From Roseibium alexandrii DFL-11 (lineage in GTDB: Bacteria > Pseudomonadota > Alphaproteobacteria > Rhizobiales > Stappiaceae), in assembly GCF_000158095.2 (NCBI RefSeq), contig NZ_CM011002.1:2947203-3011202 (forward strand): a stretch of DNA of 64,000 nt. Reading direction: 5' to 3'. Position numbers and translations under genes: made by a program. The notes under the pieces were generated by a model. It did not search any database and was not told the origin of the DNA. It was given only the letters and a program-made list of their open reading frames with translations. Below are positions 9,355 to 17,823 of the stretch, piece after piece (within the stretch, counting starts at the first letter, position 1; each line of letters opens with the position of its first letter).

Positions 9355-9753
9355 ATGAAGCGACTGCTGATGATCGCCGGCACTGCGCTAATTGCATTTA
9401 CGGCACAAGCCAGCGCTGAGGGCGACCCGGCCAAAGGCGAAAAAGTATTTAGAAAGTGCGCGGCTTGCCATGCCGTTGGCGAAGACGCGAAAAACAAGGT
9501 TGGTCCGCAGCTCAACGGAGTAGTTGGACGCGCTTGGGGCACAATTGAAGGCTACAAGTACTCACCCAGCCTGATGGAAGGCGCAGGTGAAGGCCGCGTA
9601 TGGGACGTAGAGACCCTTGACGCATACCTCTTGAAGCCGCGTGACGTGATCCCGAAAGGCCGCATGGCTTTCGCCGGTCTTCGCAAAGATGAAGATCGCG
9701 CCGATGTGATCGCATATCTGTCACAGTACAGCGTAGACGGCACAACGAACTAA
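9355..9753 (+). CDS. Class I c-type cytochrome (cytochrome c2/c550-like)
   Basis: Soluble periplasmic electron carrier. The 132-residue precursor has a signal peptide ending near residue 21 (AQASA) and a heme attachment site CAACH (C35, C38, H39). Met104 in PKGRMAFAG is the sixth ligand. The ATG at 9355 has GGGAG eight bases upstream; a longer frame from 9316 would put charged residues before the signal peptide. It is a single gene, followed by a strong terminator. It could serve a cbb3 or aa3 oxidase, or another periplasmic oxidoreductase; context does not decide. Confidence 0.92.
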   Translation: MKRLLMIAGTALIAFTAQASAEGDPAKGEKVFRKCAACHAVGEDAKNKVGPQLNGVVGRAWGTIEGYKYSPSLMEGAGEGRVWDVETLDAYLLKPRDVIPKGRMAFAGLRKDEDRADVIAYLSQYSVDGTTN

Positions 9754-9776
9754 GTTTGTTTCTCAAATTCAAGAAG

Positions 9777-9806
9777 GGCCGGGTTTCAGACCCGGCCTTT
9801 TATTTT
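9777..9806. terminator. Strong bidirectional terminator between cytochrome c and DUF3422 genes
   Basis: Arms GGCCGGGT (9777-9784) and ACCCGGCC (9790-9797), followed by TTTTATTTT on the plus strand. It serves the cytochrome gene and could also end the convergent minus-strand gene, whose stop is at 9814. Confidence 0.85.
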
Positions 9807-9813
9807 GCGAGCA

Positions 9814-11220
9814 TCACAGGTCGTCTTTATCTTGTTTGACGTGATGTGCCCGTATTCTGCGCACGGTCCACCAAATGAACAAAACAACAACCGGTACGGC
9901 AATTGCCGTGGTGACCGAGGGCTGAGGTAATGGCAGTCCATATCCGCTTGCCCCTTTAGCAAGATAGGAAAACAGACCCACGATGTAATAGCTGACAGCA
10001 GCGACCGACAGACCTTCAACCGTTTGCTGCAGGCGCAACTGCAGGCGCGCCCGTCTGTTCATCGATTCCAGCAGTGAGCGGTTTTGCTGTTCCAGATCCA
10101 CATCAACCCGCGTGCGCAGCAAATTGGTTGCTCTGGCAAGTTTGCGCGACAACATTGCTTGACGGTCTTCGATCGCTTGGCACGTTCGCATTGCAGGGGA
10201 CAGCCGGCGCGACAAGAAAGAAGACATCGTCAATTCGCCCGGCATGGCCTCTTCCTGAAGGGCAGACAACCGGATTTTCACGATCTCATAATAGGCGCGG
10301 CTCGCGCCAAACCGAAAGGTGCTTGCTGTTGCACCAGCTTCCAGCGAAGCAGCAAGTTCCGTGAACTTGTTGAGAAGGTTTCGATTGCTGTCGAGGCCAG
10401 TCGCCGTTTTCATTTGTTCAGTCAAAGCAGCAAGCTCTATCTCAAACTTCCGAATGTCGGGCGACAGAGTGTTCGCCTCAAAAAGGCCTAGCATAGCCAA
10501 GGTTCGATAGGTTTCGAGTTCCAGAAGCCGTTGAACGATCGCCCCGGTCTGCACGTCGCTCATGGAGTGGTTCAACACCAGAAACCGGGACAACCCGTCT
10601 CCATCCTGACGGAAGTCCGTTGCGACGGTCGCTTGTCCGCGCTCGAGCGATGAGACCGTCAGGCTGCCTTCTTCGAAGGTGGGCCGCCAGCGGCTTTCAT
10701 CAATTTCGTCCCGCAGCTCCAGACGCACAGCGACGAGCAACTCGCCCGGTGCCCGGAATGCCGCACCAAAAGGGTGGCCGGCTGGAGGCGCGCCAAACAA
10801 ATGGTCAAGATCGGCTGATCCATTCCAAGTATAGGTGGTGAATTCGGCGTGCTGCTCCCAGCTCAAGTGGCCTTCACCGAACTCCAGGGTGTGATACCGA
10901 GCTCCGTCGGCCGGGCCGGCCACTCCTCTGGATGTACAGAATTCTTTCAGCCATTCCTTGTCCGATATCGCTTCATCACTGTTGGTCAGGAATGCGTAAT
11001 GGAGAACCGTTCGCGGGGTCAAAAGTGGCCGAAATGGCCGGGCGTGAACCTCACCGAGAACCCTTTGCCGTAAGGGCGAAGCGCGGAATGTGGGCAATGC
11101 CCCACCGGTTTCCAGGTTTTTTTCCAATGACAGCCCCTCCTTGCGCTCAACAGCCGGTACAGCATGGCGGTTTCGACTGCCCAAGACCACAGGCATTTTG
11201 AATTTCTTGAAAGATGACAT
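9814..11220 (-). CDS. DUF3422 family membrane-anchored protein
   Basis: Uncharacterised conserved protein, 468 residues from the ATG at 11220. The N-terminal family signature is LRQRVLGEVHARPFRPL. A long, mostly helical middle follows, with coiled-coil-like stretches (for example LARATNLLRTRVDVDLEQQN). One or two hydrophobic segments lie near the C-terminus, ending in VVVLFIWWTVRRIRAHH, so the protein is probably anchored by its C-terminal end. TTG at 11250 or GTG at 11244 are alternative starts; no candidate has a convincing ribosome site. It is divergent from the GntR regulator, with a 118-base gap. Function unknown. Confidence 0.82.
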   Translation of the reverse strand: MSSFKKFKMPVVLGSRNRHAVPAVERKEGLSLEKNLETGGALPTFRASPLRQRVLGEVHARPFRPLLTPRTVLHYAFLTNSDEAISDKEWLKEFCTSRGVAGPADGARYHTLEFGEGHLSWEQHAEFTTYTWNGSADLDHLFGAPPAGHPFGAAFRAPGELLVAVRLELRDEIDESRWRPTFEEGSLTVSSLERGQATVATDFRQDGDGLSRFLVLNHSMSDVQTGAIVQRLLELETYRTLAMLGLFEANTLSPDIRKFEIELAALTEQMKTATGLDSNRNLLNKFTELAASLEAGATASTFRFGASRAYYEIVKIRLSALQEEAMPGELTMSSFLSRRLSPAMRTCQAIEDRQAMLSRKLARATNLLRTRVDVDLEQQNRSLLESMNRRARLQLRLQQTVEGLSVAAVSYYIVGLFSYLAKGASGYGLPLPQPSVTTAIAVPVVVLFIWWTVRRIRAHHVKQDKDDL

Positions 11221-11266
11221 AAGCGCACGTGCGGCCTTTTTCACCTTCAACCGAAACGCAGGCCAG

Positions 11267-11293
11267 AAATTGGATAATTTAATTGACCAATTT
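11267..11293. promoter_or_regulatory. Inverted repeat AATTGG-N13-CCAATT, candidate operator
   Basis: Arms AAATTGG (11267-11273) and CCAATTT (11287-11293), 13 bases apart. They lie between the divergent DUF3422 and GntR genes, 46 bases upstream of the GntR start. FadR-subfamily GntR regulators bind inverted repeats, and the known E. coli LldR operator has AATTGG and CCAATT arms, but with a 5-base spacer. The same arms and spacing recur at 38622-38646. Binding is an inference. Confidence 0.5.
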
Positions 11294-11338
11294 TATCGAG
11301 TCGACTATTTTCGCACGGTAATCACAGCTCAAAAACCG

Positions 11339-12115
11339 ATGTTTCATCCGATAGACACTCATAAAACGGCCGACGCCGCCGTCGATCAAATTGAAGAACT
11401 GATCCTCAAAGGGGTCCTTCAATCCGGTGACCGGCTGCCGGCGGAACGCGTGTTGGCAGAGCAGCTTCATGTGTCCCGACCCGTGTTGCGGGACGCCCTA
11501 AAGACTCTGGAAGACCGGGACCTCATTGAAGCCCGTCAGGGTGGCGGGACATTTGTTTGTGACCTCATTGGCCCAATTTTTTCCGAAGCAATCGTTCAAT
11601 TGATCTCCCGGCACCCGTCTGCAGTGAGTGACTATTTCGATTTCCGGCGCGGGATCGAAGGTCAGGCATCTGCAATGGCGGCCATGCGCGCAGCTCCTTC
11701 GGATATCCGCAGGTTAAGTGACATCGTTGAGCAGATGGACACCGCGTACGTAGCGGATGACCCTCTTGTTGAGAGCCGTCTGGATGTGGAGTTCCATCAT
11801 GCTGTCGGGGAAGCCGCACACAACGTGGTGTTGCTGCACACGCTCCACTCCTGCTACCGGCTTTTCGAAAACGGGGTCTTTCTGAACCGTGGCCGTCTCT
11901 ACCATCATACATCGGCACGGGCTGAAGTGCTGAAACAGCACAAGGCGGTGTTTGAGGCGATTGCCGCTGGAGACCCGAAGCTCGCGCAGCGCTGCGCGGA
12001 AGAACACATAGATTATGTCCGCGCCACACTCGCTGCCACGGAACAGCTGGATCAGCGAGAAAAACTGGCCGATCTGCGCCGCACACAAGCTTCCGATCGA
12101 GCCGTAAAAAAATAG
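11339..12115 (+). CDS. GntR (FadR subfamily) regulator, probable LldR-type
   Basis: The 258-residue protein has an N-terminal GntR winged helix (DQIEELILKGVLQSGDRLPAERVLAEQL; LHVSRPVLRDALKTLEDRDL) and an all-helical FCD effector domain (about residues 95-225). The C-terminal domain includes the acid/His positions expected for metal binding, such as DVEFHHAV and EEHIDYV. The ATG at 11339 begins just before the helix-turn-helix; a much longer frame upstream overlaps the divergent gene. lldD starts 16 bases after its stop, so it probably senses L-lactate or a related hydroxy acid and controls this pair. The candidate operator lies just upstream. Confidence 0.85.
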   Translation: MFHPIDTHKTADAAVDQIEELILKGVLQSGDRLPAERVLAEQLHVSRPVLRDALKTLEDRDLIEARQGGGTFVCDLIGPIFSEAIVQLISRHPSAVSDYFDFRRGIEGQASAMAAMRAAPSDIRRLSDIVEQMDTAYVADDPLVESRLDVEFHHAVGEAAHNVVLLHTLHSCYRLFENGVFLNRGRLYHHTSARAEVLKQHKAVFEAIAAGDPKLAQRCAEEHIDYVRATLAATEQLDQREKLADLRRTQASDRAVKK

Positions 12116-12131
12116 CTCAGGGGAAAATGAT

Positions 12132-13268
12132 ATGCCGATTGTAACCGATGTCGCCGACATGCAGGCTCTAGCCAAGCGGCGCGTTCCCAAGATGTTTTAT
12201 GACTATGCCGACACGGGTTCCTGGACCCAAAGCACCTATTGGGACAACGAGGCGGCATTTCAACGGCAAAAGCTGCGCCAGCGCGTTGCGCGCAACATCG
12301 ACAACCGATCGGTCAAAACAACCATGATCGGCCAGGATGTAGCCATGCCTGTGGCACTTGCACCGGTCGGCTTGACCGGGATGCAGCATGCAGACGGTGA
12401 AATCCTTGCCGCACAAGCCGCCGAAGAATTCGGAGTGCCGTTTACGCTTTCAACCATGAGCGTTTGCTCCATCGAGGATGTTGCCGAACACACCAAAAAC
12501 CCGTTCTGGTTCCAACTCTATGTCATGCGTGATCGCGGCTTTTCTGAAAACCTGATGAAACGCGCTCATACGGCTGGCTGTTCGGCTCTTGTCCTGACGC
12601 TGGATCTTCAGGTTCTTGGTCAACGGCACCGCGATATCAAGAATGGTCTCAGCACACCACCAAAACCGAAGCCGCATGTGCTCGTCGATCTTGCCCTCAA
12701 GCCACGCTGGTGCTGGAACATGCTGCAAACCAAACGGCGCGAATTCGGCAACATCGTTGGTCATGTTTCCGGTGTCGAAGATATGACTTCGCTTGCCGAG
12801 TGGACGGCCAGCCAGTTCGACCCGACGCTAGACTGGTCCTCAGTCGAGTGGGTCAAAAAACACTGGGACCGGAAACTAATCCTGAAAGGCATCAACGACG
12901 TCGAGGACGCACGAATTGCCGCTGATCTCGGAGCAGATGCCATTGTTGTATCGAACCACGGCGGACGGCAACTTGACGGCGCCCTCGCCTCCTATGACAT
13001 CTTGCGGGATATCGTCGACGCCGTTGGCGACAAAGTCGAAGTTCACGTCGATGGCGGCATCCGCTCCGGCCAGGATGTCTTCAAGGCTGTCGCGATGGGG
13101 GCCCACAGCACCTACATCGGACGCGCTTTCATCTATGGTCTTGGCGCGATGGGCAAGCCTGGGGTCCGCCAAGTCCTTGAGATCATACACAAGGAACTCG
13201 ATGTCACGATGGGCTTGTGTGGCGAGACGGACATCAAGAAAGTCGGCAGGCACAATCTCGTGCTTTAG
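12132..13268 (+). CDS. lldD: FMN-dependent L-lactate dehydrogenase / alpha-hydroxy-acid oxidase
   Basis: Oxidises L-lactate (or a similar 2-hydroxy acid) to the 2-oxo acid, normally passing electrons to the quinone pool. The 378-residue TIM-barrel protein has the active-site motif SNHGGRQLDG with catalytic His276, and FMN-binding signatures such as APVGLTGM and HVDGGIRSG. AGGGGA lies nine bases before the ATG, and the gene follows the GntR regulator by 16 bases. Other family members act on glycolate or mandelate; the lldR-like neighbour favours lactate. Two inverted repeats follow the stop codon. Confidence 0.88.
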   Translation: MPIVTDVADMQALAKRRVPKMFYDYADTGSWTQSTYWDNEAAFQRQKLRQRVARNIDNRSVKTTMIGQDVAMPVALAPVGLTGMQHADGEILAAQAAEEFGVPFTLSTMSVCSIEDVAEHTKNPFWFQLYVMRDRGFSENLMKRAHTAGCSALVLTLDLQVLGQRHRDIKNGLSTPPKPKPHVLVDLALKPRWCWNMLQTKRREFGNIVGHVSGVEDMTSLAEWTASQFDPTLDWSSVEWVKKHWDRKLILKGINDVEDARIAADLGADAIVVSNHGGRQLDGALASYDILRDIVDAVGDKVEVHVDGGIRSGQDVFKAVAMGAHSTYIGRAFIYGLGAMGKPGVRQVLEIIHKELDVTMGLCGETDIKKVGRHNLVL

Positions 13269-13333
13269 GAAATCCGGTGCGTTTCCTAACGGAAAAATCT
13301 GTGCCGCCTGAAGTCTTTGTGTAGTCAGGCGGC
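13265..13333 (+). terminator. Two inverted repeats after lldD
   Basis: First: TTAGGAAA (13265-13272) with TTTCCTAA (13282-13289), beginning in the lldD stop codon. Second: GCCGCCTGA (13303-13311) with TCAGGCGGC (13325-13333). Neither has a T-run directly after it. They may form a weak terminator or stabilise the mRNA end. Confidence 0.4.
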
Positions 13334-13451
13334 GCATGGCGGGATATCCGCTCCCATTCGCAGAGCTGATCATCTCATCAAAAACTATCATTTGCGCTGA
13401 AGTCTTTTGAAGCTCAGGTTGTGCTTGTTCCTGCACAAACGAGTATTTCCC

Positions 13452-14363
13452 ATGAGCATTGCCCAGCCAACGCTGACCCGGTCCGGTATGGACTCCACTG
13501 ACCTTGGTCTCTATGCCGCCACGGTTTTTGCCTGGGGCTTCAGTTGGATTGCGATGAAAGGACAGATCTCTGGTGTAGCCCCGGAAGTGTCTGTCTTTTG
13601 GCGTTTCGTTGTTGCCGCAGCGATGATGATGGCCTGGGTTCGCATGAGAGGTTATTCGTTGACCTTTCCTTTGAAGGATCACATTCGCTTCGCCGGACTT
13701 GGCGCGCTCTTGTTTTCAACGAACTTCACCCTGTTCTACTACGGCGCAGCCTCTCTACCCTCCGGGCTTTTGGCTGTCGTCTTTTCCACGGCCTCGGTCT
13801 TCAACGTCTTTCTGGGACTTGTTCTCTTCCGTCAACGGCCGAGCAAACTTACTCTGGCCGCTGGCTTTCTCGGCATCGCAGGCATTGCGCTGATGTTTTT
13901 GCCGGAGATGGCCGGTACGCAGATCGATACAAGTGTCGCGATCGGGCTGGGCTTTTGTATCTGCGGCACTCTATCGTTCTGCTTTGGCAACATGTTGTCC
14001 GCTGATACACAGCGCCGCGGGATTGGGGTTATGCCGGCAACGGCCTGGGGTATGATTTACGGAATGATCTTCCTGGGATTGTTTTCAGCAATTCGTGGCC
14101 AAAGCTTCGCCGTGGACTGGACGCTGCCATACATCGGCAGCCTGATTTACCTAGCCTTGGTTGCCTCGGTTATTGCGTTTGCGTCCTATCTGACGCTCCT
14201 CGGGCGCATCGGGTCCGCGCGGGCGGGATACGCCACAGTGCTGTTCCCGATTGTAGCGCTGGCGCTGTCAACAATCTTTGAAGGCTACCAATGGACGCCG
14301 CTCGCAATCGGCGGCCTCGTCTGCGTCCTCGGCGGCAACGTCATGATGTTACGCGCCCGATAA
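13452..14363 (+). CDS. EamA/DMT family transporter
   Basis: Inner-membrane permease of the drug/metabolite transporter superfamily, 303 residues with ten predicted transmembrane segments arranged as two EamA repeats. The repeats start with TVFAWGFSWIAMK and around GFCICGTLSFCFGNML. Substrate is not predictable; relatives export amino acids, nucleosides or drugs. I start at the ATG at 13452 (MSIAQPTLT); the frame is open 15 codons further upstream without a ribosome site. It is convergent with, and 35 bases from, the first of two LysR genes, which may or may not control it. Confidence 0.87.
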   Translation: MSIAQPTLTRSGMDSTDLGLYAATVFAWGFSWIAMKGQISGVAPEVSVFWRFVVAAAMMMAWVRMRGYSLTFPLKDHIRFAGLGALLFSTNFTLFYYGAASLPSGLLAVVFSTASVFNVFLGLVLFRQRPSKLTLAAGFLGIAGIALMFLPEMAGTQIDTSVAIGLGFCICGTLSFCFGNMLSADTQRRGIGVMPATAWGMIYGMIFLGLFSAIRGQSFAVDWTLPYIGSLIYLALVASVIAFASYLTLLGRIGSARAGYATVLFPIVALALSTIFEGYQWTPLAIGGLVCVLGGNVMMLRAR

Positions 14364-14398
14364 GCCAGATTTCAAAGAGTGCTCCGGGAAACGAAGAG

Positions 14399-15289
14399 TT
14401 ACTCGGCCGCCTCACGGGAAGACACCGTCCCCACATTGCCAATGGCCGCGATGATGTGATTGCACAGCCGGTCATGCATCGGCAGGCGGGCATTATCGGA
14501 TCGCAGCATGGCGATGTCACAATGCGGCAATGCCGGAAAGCCGTCTCTTCCGTCCAGGATCCGCATGCCATCCCGAATGGCGCTTTCAGGAAACACCGTT
14601 ACTGCCAGTCCAGCTTGCACAGCCCCGATAAGGGCCGAACCACTCGCGCTCGTATACGACACGCGGTACTGGCGTCCTGCACGATCCAAAGCATCCATGG
14701 ACAACCGGCGCCAGCTGCAGCTGGACGGGCCAAGCGCAAGCCGCAGAACATCTTGTGTGTGCGCGCTATGCTGTTCAGATGTGACCCAGTAGAGGGGTTC
14801 ACGCCGAATGATTTCACCGCGCAATTCACTGGTATCGCCGGATGTGGTGATCGCAACATCGAGCTCATTGTCGCGCACCGCTTTTGTCAACTTTGCGCTG
14901 CTGGTGCATTCGACCTGAACCTCAATCGACGGGTTAAGCCGGTTGAACGCGGCAAGCACCTGCGGAAGCAACCGATCGGCATAATCGTCAGGAACACCGA
15001 GCTTGACGAAACCAAGTTCCTTTTTGCCGTTGAACGCCAGCAAGGTTTCATCGTTCAACTGAATCATGCGGCGGGCGTATTCCACCAGACGCAGACCCTG
15101 TTCGGTCAAACGCGACTGCCGTCCGTCTTTGATAAAAATGGGCTGACCGACCCGTTCTTCCAGGCGGCGCATTTGCATGGAAACGGCGGACTGGGTCTTG
15201 TGAACCGCTTCCCCGGCCTTTGTGAAACTGCCGAGTTCGGCAATTGCAAGAAAGGTCCGAAGCTGATCAATATCCAGCGCGTGGCTCAT
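14399..15289 (-). CDS. LysR family regulator (paralogue A)
   Basis: The 296-residue protein has the DNA-binding helix-turn-helix at about residues 8-65 (FTKAGEAVHKTQSAVSMQ) and a substrate-binding domain with GVPDDYADRLLPQVL. It closely resembles the neighbouring regulator at 15392-16267 along its whole length, including the ending in AAE. AGGAG precedes the ATG at 15289. Both genes read in the same direction, 102 bases apart, as expected for tandem duplicates. The type (IDQLRTFLAIAELGSFTKAG) is common among regulators of transporters; the convergent EamA gene is one possible target. Confidence 0.9.
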   Translation of the reverse strand: MSHALDIDQLRTFLAIAELGSFTKAGEAVHKTQSAVSMQMRRLEERVGQPIFIKDGRQSRLTEQGLRLVEYARRMIQLNDETLLAFNGKKELGFVKLGVPDDYADRLLPQVLAAFNRLNPSIEVQVECTSSAKLTKAVRDNELDVAITTSGDTSELRGEIIRREPLYWVTSEQHSAHTQDVLRLALGPSSCSWRRLSMDALDRAGRQYRVSYTSASGSALIGAVQAGLAVTVFPESAIRDGMRILDGRDGFPALPHCDIAMLRSDNARLPMHDRLCNHIIAAIGNVGTVSSREAAE

Positions 15290-15391
15290 GGAGCTCTCCT
15301 AGAATGGACACAATACGCAGTCGCAGGAACATCATAAAATATGATAGATTAGCCCTGCTTACATCAAATTTTATGGCAATTCAATTTTTGC

Positions 15392-16267
15392 TCATTCTGC
15401 CGCCTGCGGAACCGAAAGATTGTCGAGTGACGACATGATGTGTTCAACCAAAGCATCTGTGACACGGGAATTGTTGTGCCAGGATCGCATGATGCCGATC
15501 TCGCACTCCGGCAACCTGGGAAAACCATCCGCTTCAGTCAGAACCCGCATTCCGGAACGCAACGCAGATTCAGGTAAAACGGAAATTGCCAAGCCGGCCA
15601 GAACTGCAGCGCCGACAGCGGTAGAATTCCAGCTGGAATACAAAAGCCGGTACTCCCGCAGCTGATCCTCCAACGCGCTCAATGCAGCCTTCCGCCAGTC
15701 ACATGTTGCCCGGCCCAAGGCCATCGGCAGAACCGCCTCGTTTTCCGTTGCATGACGCGCAGACGCGACCCAGAGCAATGGTTCCCGGCGCAGGATCTCG
15801 ACGTTTTTGCGGCCTTTTTTCTGAACGTGCGTGATGATCGCCACATCAAGCTCGCCTTCACCGATCATGTCCGCAAGGTTCGGCGTTGGCGCGCAAACAA
15901 CACTCACTTCAGCCTTTGGATTGGACCGGGAAAACCTTGCGAGGATCTCCGGTAGAAACCGGTCAGCATAGTCATCCGGTGTGCCCAAGCGAACCAGTCC
16001 GGCAAGTTCTGTGTCGTCAAAGGCCGCGAGTGTTTCATCGTTCAATTGCACAAGCCGTCTGGCATAGTGCAGGAGTCGTTCGCCGTGTTCGGTCAGGCGG
16101 GACTGGCGCCCGACACGGACAAACAAAGGTTTTCCAATCCGCTCTTCAAGCCGGCGCATCTGCATGGAGACCGCTGACTGGGTCTTGTGCACGTTGTCCG
16201 CAGCCTTGGTAAAGCTCCCGCTTTCAGCAATTGCAACAAATGTCCGCAGCTGATCCAAGTCCAACAT
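15392..16267 (-). CDS. LysR family regulator (paralogue B)
   Basis: The 291-residue protein has a LysR helix-turn-helix (FTKAADNVHKTQSAVSMQ) and effector domain with GTPDDYADRFLPEIL. It is clearly homologous to paralogue A: the first 70 residues are nearly superimposable, while the effector pocket region (ITHVQKKGRKNVEIL against TTSGDTSELRGEII) differs, suggesting different ligands. The start is the ATG at 16267. It is divergent from the DUF1127 gene across 246 bases that include AT-rich sequence around 16365-16415 suitable for LysR binding, but I cannot name a site. Confidence 0.9.
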   Translation of the reverse strand: MLDLDQLRTFVAIAESGSFTKAADNVHKTQSAVSMQMRRLEERIGKPLFVRVGRQSRLTEHGERLLHYARRLVQLNDETLAAFDDTELAGLVRLGTPDDYADRFLPEILARFSRSNPKAEVSVVCAPTPNLADMIGEGELDVAIITHVQKKGRKNVEILRREPLLWVASARHATENEAVLPMALGRATCDWRKAALSALEDQLREYRLLYSSWNSTAVGAAVLAGLAISVLPESALRSGMRVLTEADGFPRLPECEIGIMRSWHNNSRVTDALVEHIMSSLDNLSVPQAAE

Positions 16268-16513
16268 GCCGCTTCACCGATAATTTCCGTAGATTCAGAA
16301 TTGGAACCAAGCCATCCAAATTGGCTCGATTCCGGGAGTTTTTCCTAAGACACAGTCTTCATATCACAATATCTGATTATTCATATCAAAAACATTCGTT
16401 GGAATAATGGATTAATCCATCGCATTTAAAGCGTGTTCCAAACACAGGACTGCCCCAAGGGCGCGGAACAAGCAGCCGGAAATTCCTCCGGCGGCTCACA
16501 GGAGAACTACGCC

Positions 16514-16840
16514 ATGTCACATATCGCACACCATCCCATTTTCGCTCTTTCCGGGCAGTTGGTTGCCCGTGCACTGCGCGTGTTCAAGAACCGCCACCAA
16601 ATGGGCAAGCTCTCGGAGTTGAGCGACGCAGCATTGAAGGACATTGGACTCACCCGGAGCGATGTTCGACGAGCCATCGCGCTACCGGTCCACACCGACC
16701 CGGTACCTTTTTTGACGCAGATGGCCAACGGGCACAGCATCGCCGCACTGCAGCCCATGCCCCGTGCCGCCAACGAAGGTCCCAAGGCTCCGAGCCTGAC
16801 GATTATTCCAGCGCATCCCCGGCCGGAAATCGCAGCTTGA
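16514..16840 (+). CDS. DUF1127 family small protein
   Basis: A 108-residue protein whose residues 20-55 (ALRVFKNRHQMGKLSELSDA then LKDIGLTRSDVRRA) match the DUF1127 (YjiS-like) motif. In several alphaproteobacteria small DUF1127 proteins influence phosphate, RNA turnover or stress regulation, but this one is longer than the typical 45-70 residues, with a proline-rich tail. AGGAG lies ten bases before the ATG at 16514. A strong terminator follows. It is divergent from LysR paralogue B, so could be its target. Confidence 0.82.
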   Translation: MSHIAHHPIFALSGQLVARALRVFKNRHQMGKLSELSDAALKDIGLTRSDVRRAIALPVHTDPVPFLTQMANGHSIAALQPMPRAANEGPKAPSLTIIPAHPRPEIAA

Positions 16841-16890
16841 TTGGAAATTGTTTAGCAGCCCCTGTCGGCAAGCCTTGCTGACGTCAACTG

Positions 16891-16918
16891 ACCCGCCTTT
16901 TCGGCGGGTCTTTTTTTG
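16891..16918 (+). terminator. Rho-independent terminator after the DUF1127 gene
   Basis: Arms ACCCGCC (16891-16897) and GGCGGGT (16903-16909) with CTTTTTTT directly after. It also sits just beyond the end of the convergent DUF937 gene (stop at 16925). Confidence 0.85.
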
Positions 16919-16924
16919 TTCGTC

Positions 16925-17683
16925 TTATTTGCCGAGATTTTTGGTTGCTGTCGCGAAGAAATCATCAAAAGCCTTGAACTGGCTGGACCGCAGGTCCCGC
17001 CCAGCCGACATCCAACCGGACACCATTTCATCGAATTCCGACGCCTCGTCTGCCTCAGCCTCTTCATCGGCTTGATCGTCTTCGAGCTCCGGCTCCAGCT
17101 CAGCTTCTTCCTCAGCATCGCGCGCCGCGGCAGGTTGCAGGAACGGGCCCCAAAAGGCGTTCATTGCTTCCGTGTACCCCTGAAGGTAATCGATTGGGGC
17201 TGGCGCCCGTTTTGGCCGCCCACGCGCAAAGCCGCGCAGGTAGGCATCCAAAAGAACCTGAGCCTCGCCTTGGAGGAAGGGTCTCGCCACTTGTCCGAAG
17301 GCAAGTGTTGCTGCCACCGGCATCAACTCCTGAACAGCGTCTCGTTGAACACCGGTCATCGTGGAAATCTGCGCAGCAACGGCCTGTTGAACGGCTTCCG
17401 GACCGAAGAACGGCGTCAGAGTTTGTTGTGTGGGGGCTTGGAAGAATTTTGCGTAGTCAGCAAAGGGGTTGCCGGAACCGGCTGACAGTTGCGCTGCTTG
17501 AGAAAACCAGTCTGGCATGCCTTTGCTCGGCGTGCCGAAATGCTGAAACCCGGACAGCGCGGCAGGCATCAGATGTTCCATGACACGGTTAAGGTCGTCA
17601 TTGGACCAGCCATAGCGCTCTTGCATATCTTTGCTCAAGGAGAAGATATCGAACGGCGGCGCCGCCTTGTCATATGCTGTCAT
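16925..17683 (-). CDS. DUF937-like protein with acidic C-terminal insert
   Basis: A 252-residue protein. The N-terminal half resembles DUF937: SNDDLNRVMEHLMPAALSGF, then a glycine-containing linker and FFGPEAVQQAVAAQ with VQELMPVAATLAFGQV. DUF937 (YidB-like) function is unknown. The C-terminal half has a strongly acidic stretch (about residues 192-222, mainly E, D and A), then a short helix with aromatic residues (FKAFDDFFATATKNL) that recalls phasin-like amphipathic ends. ATG at 17683 is preceded directly by GTG at 17686; the site is weak for both. It stands alone between DUF1127 and gshA. Family assignment is from memory of conserved patterns. Confidence 0.65.
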   Translation of the reverse strand: MTAYDKAAPPFDIFSLSKDMQERYGWSNDDLNRVMEHLMPAALSGFQHFGTPSKGMPDWFSQAAQLSAGSGNPFADYAKFFQAPTQQTLTPFFGPEAVQQAVAAQISTMTGVQRDAVQELMPVAATLAFGQVARPFLQGEAQVLLDAYLRGFARGRPKRAPAPIDYLQGYTEAMNAFWGPFLQPAAARDAEEEAELEPELEDDQADEEAEADEASEFDEMVSGWMSAGRDLRSSQFKAFDDFFATATKNLGK

Positions 17684-17769
17684 CACGCTGCCTCGACTGT
17701 CTTGCGCAAGGCCCTGAGAAACAAGGCTATCTCGCTCACAGTGACTGCTTCACGGCAGAACGTCAATTG

Positions 17770-17794
17770 ATCCCGGCAAAGCTTTTGCCGGGAT
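17770..17794. terminator. Perfect hairpin downstream of gshA
   Basis: Arms ATCCCGGCAAA (17770-17780) and TTTGCCGGGAT (17784-17794) with a three-base loop, 30 bases beyond the gshA stop on the minus strand. No T-run follows on the minus strand, so termination would be weak or factor-assisted. Confidence 0.5.
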
Positions 17795-17823
17795 AAGAAA
17801 AACCACTTAGGCTTTTAAGAGGA

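Noticed and set aside
14291..15337. Plus-strand open frame of about 348 codons opposite LysR paralogue A
   Set aside because: It overlaps the end of the EamA gene and all of a clear LysR gene; the translation looks random.
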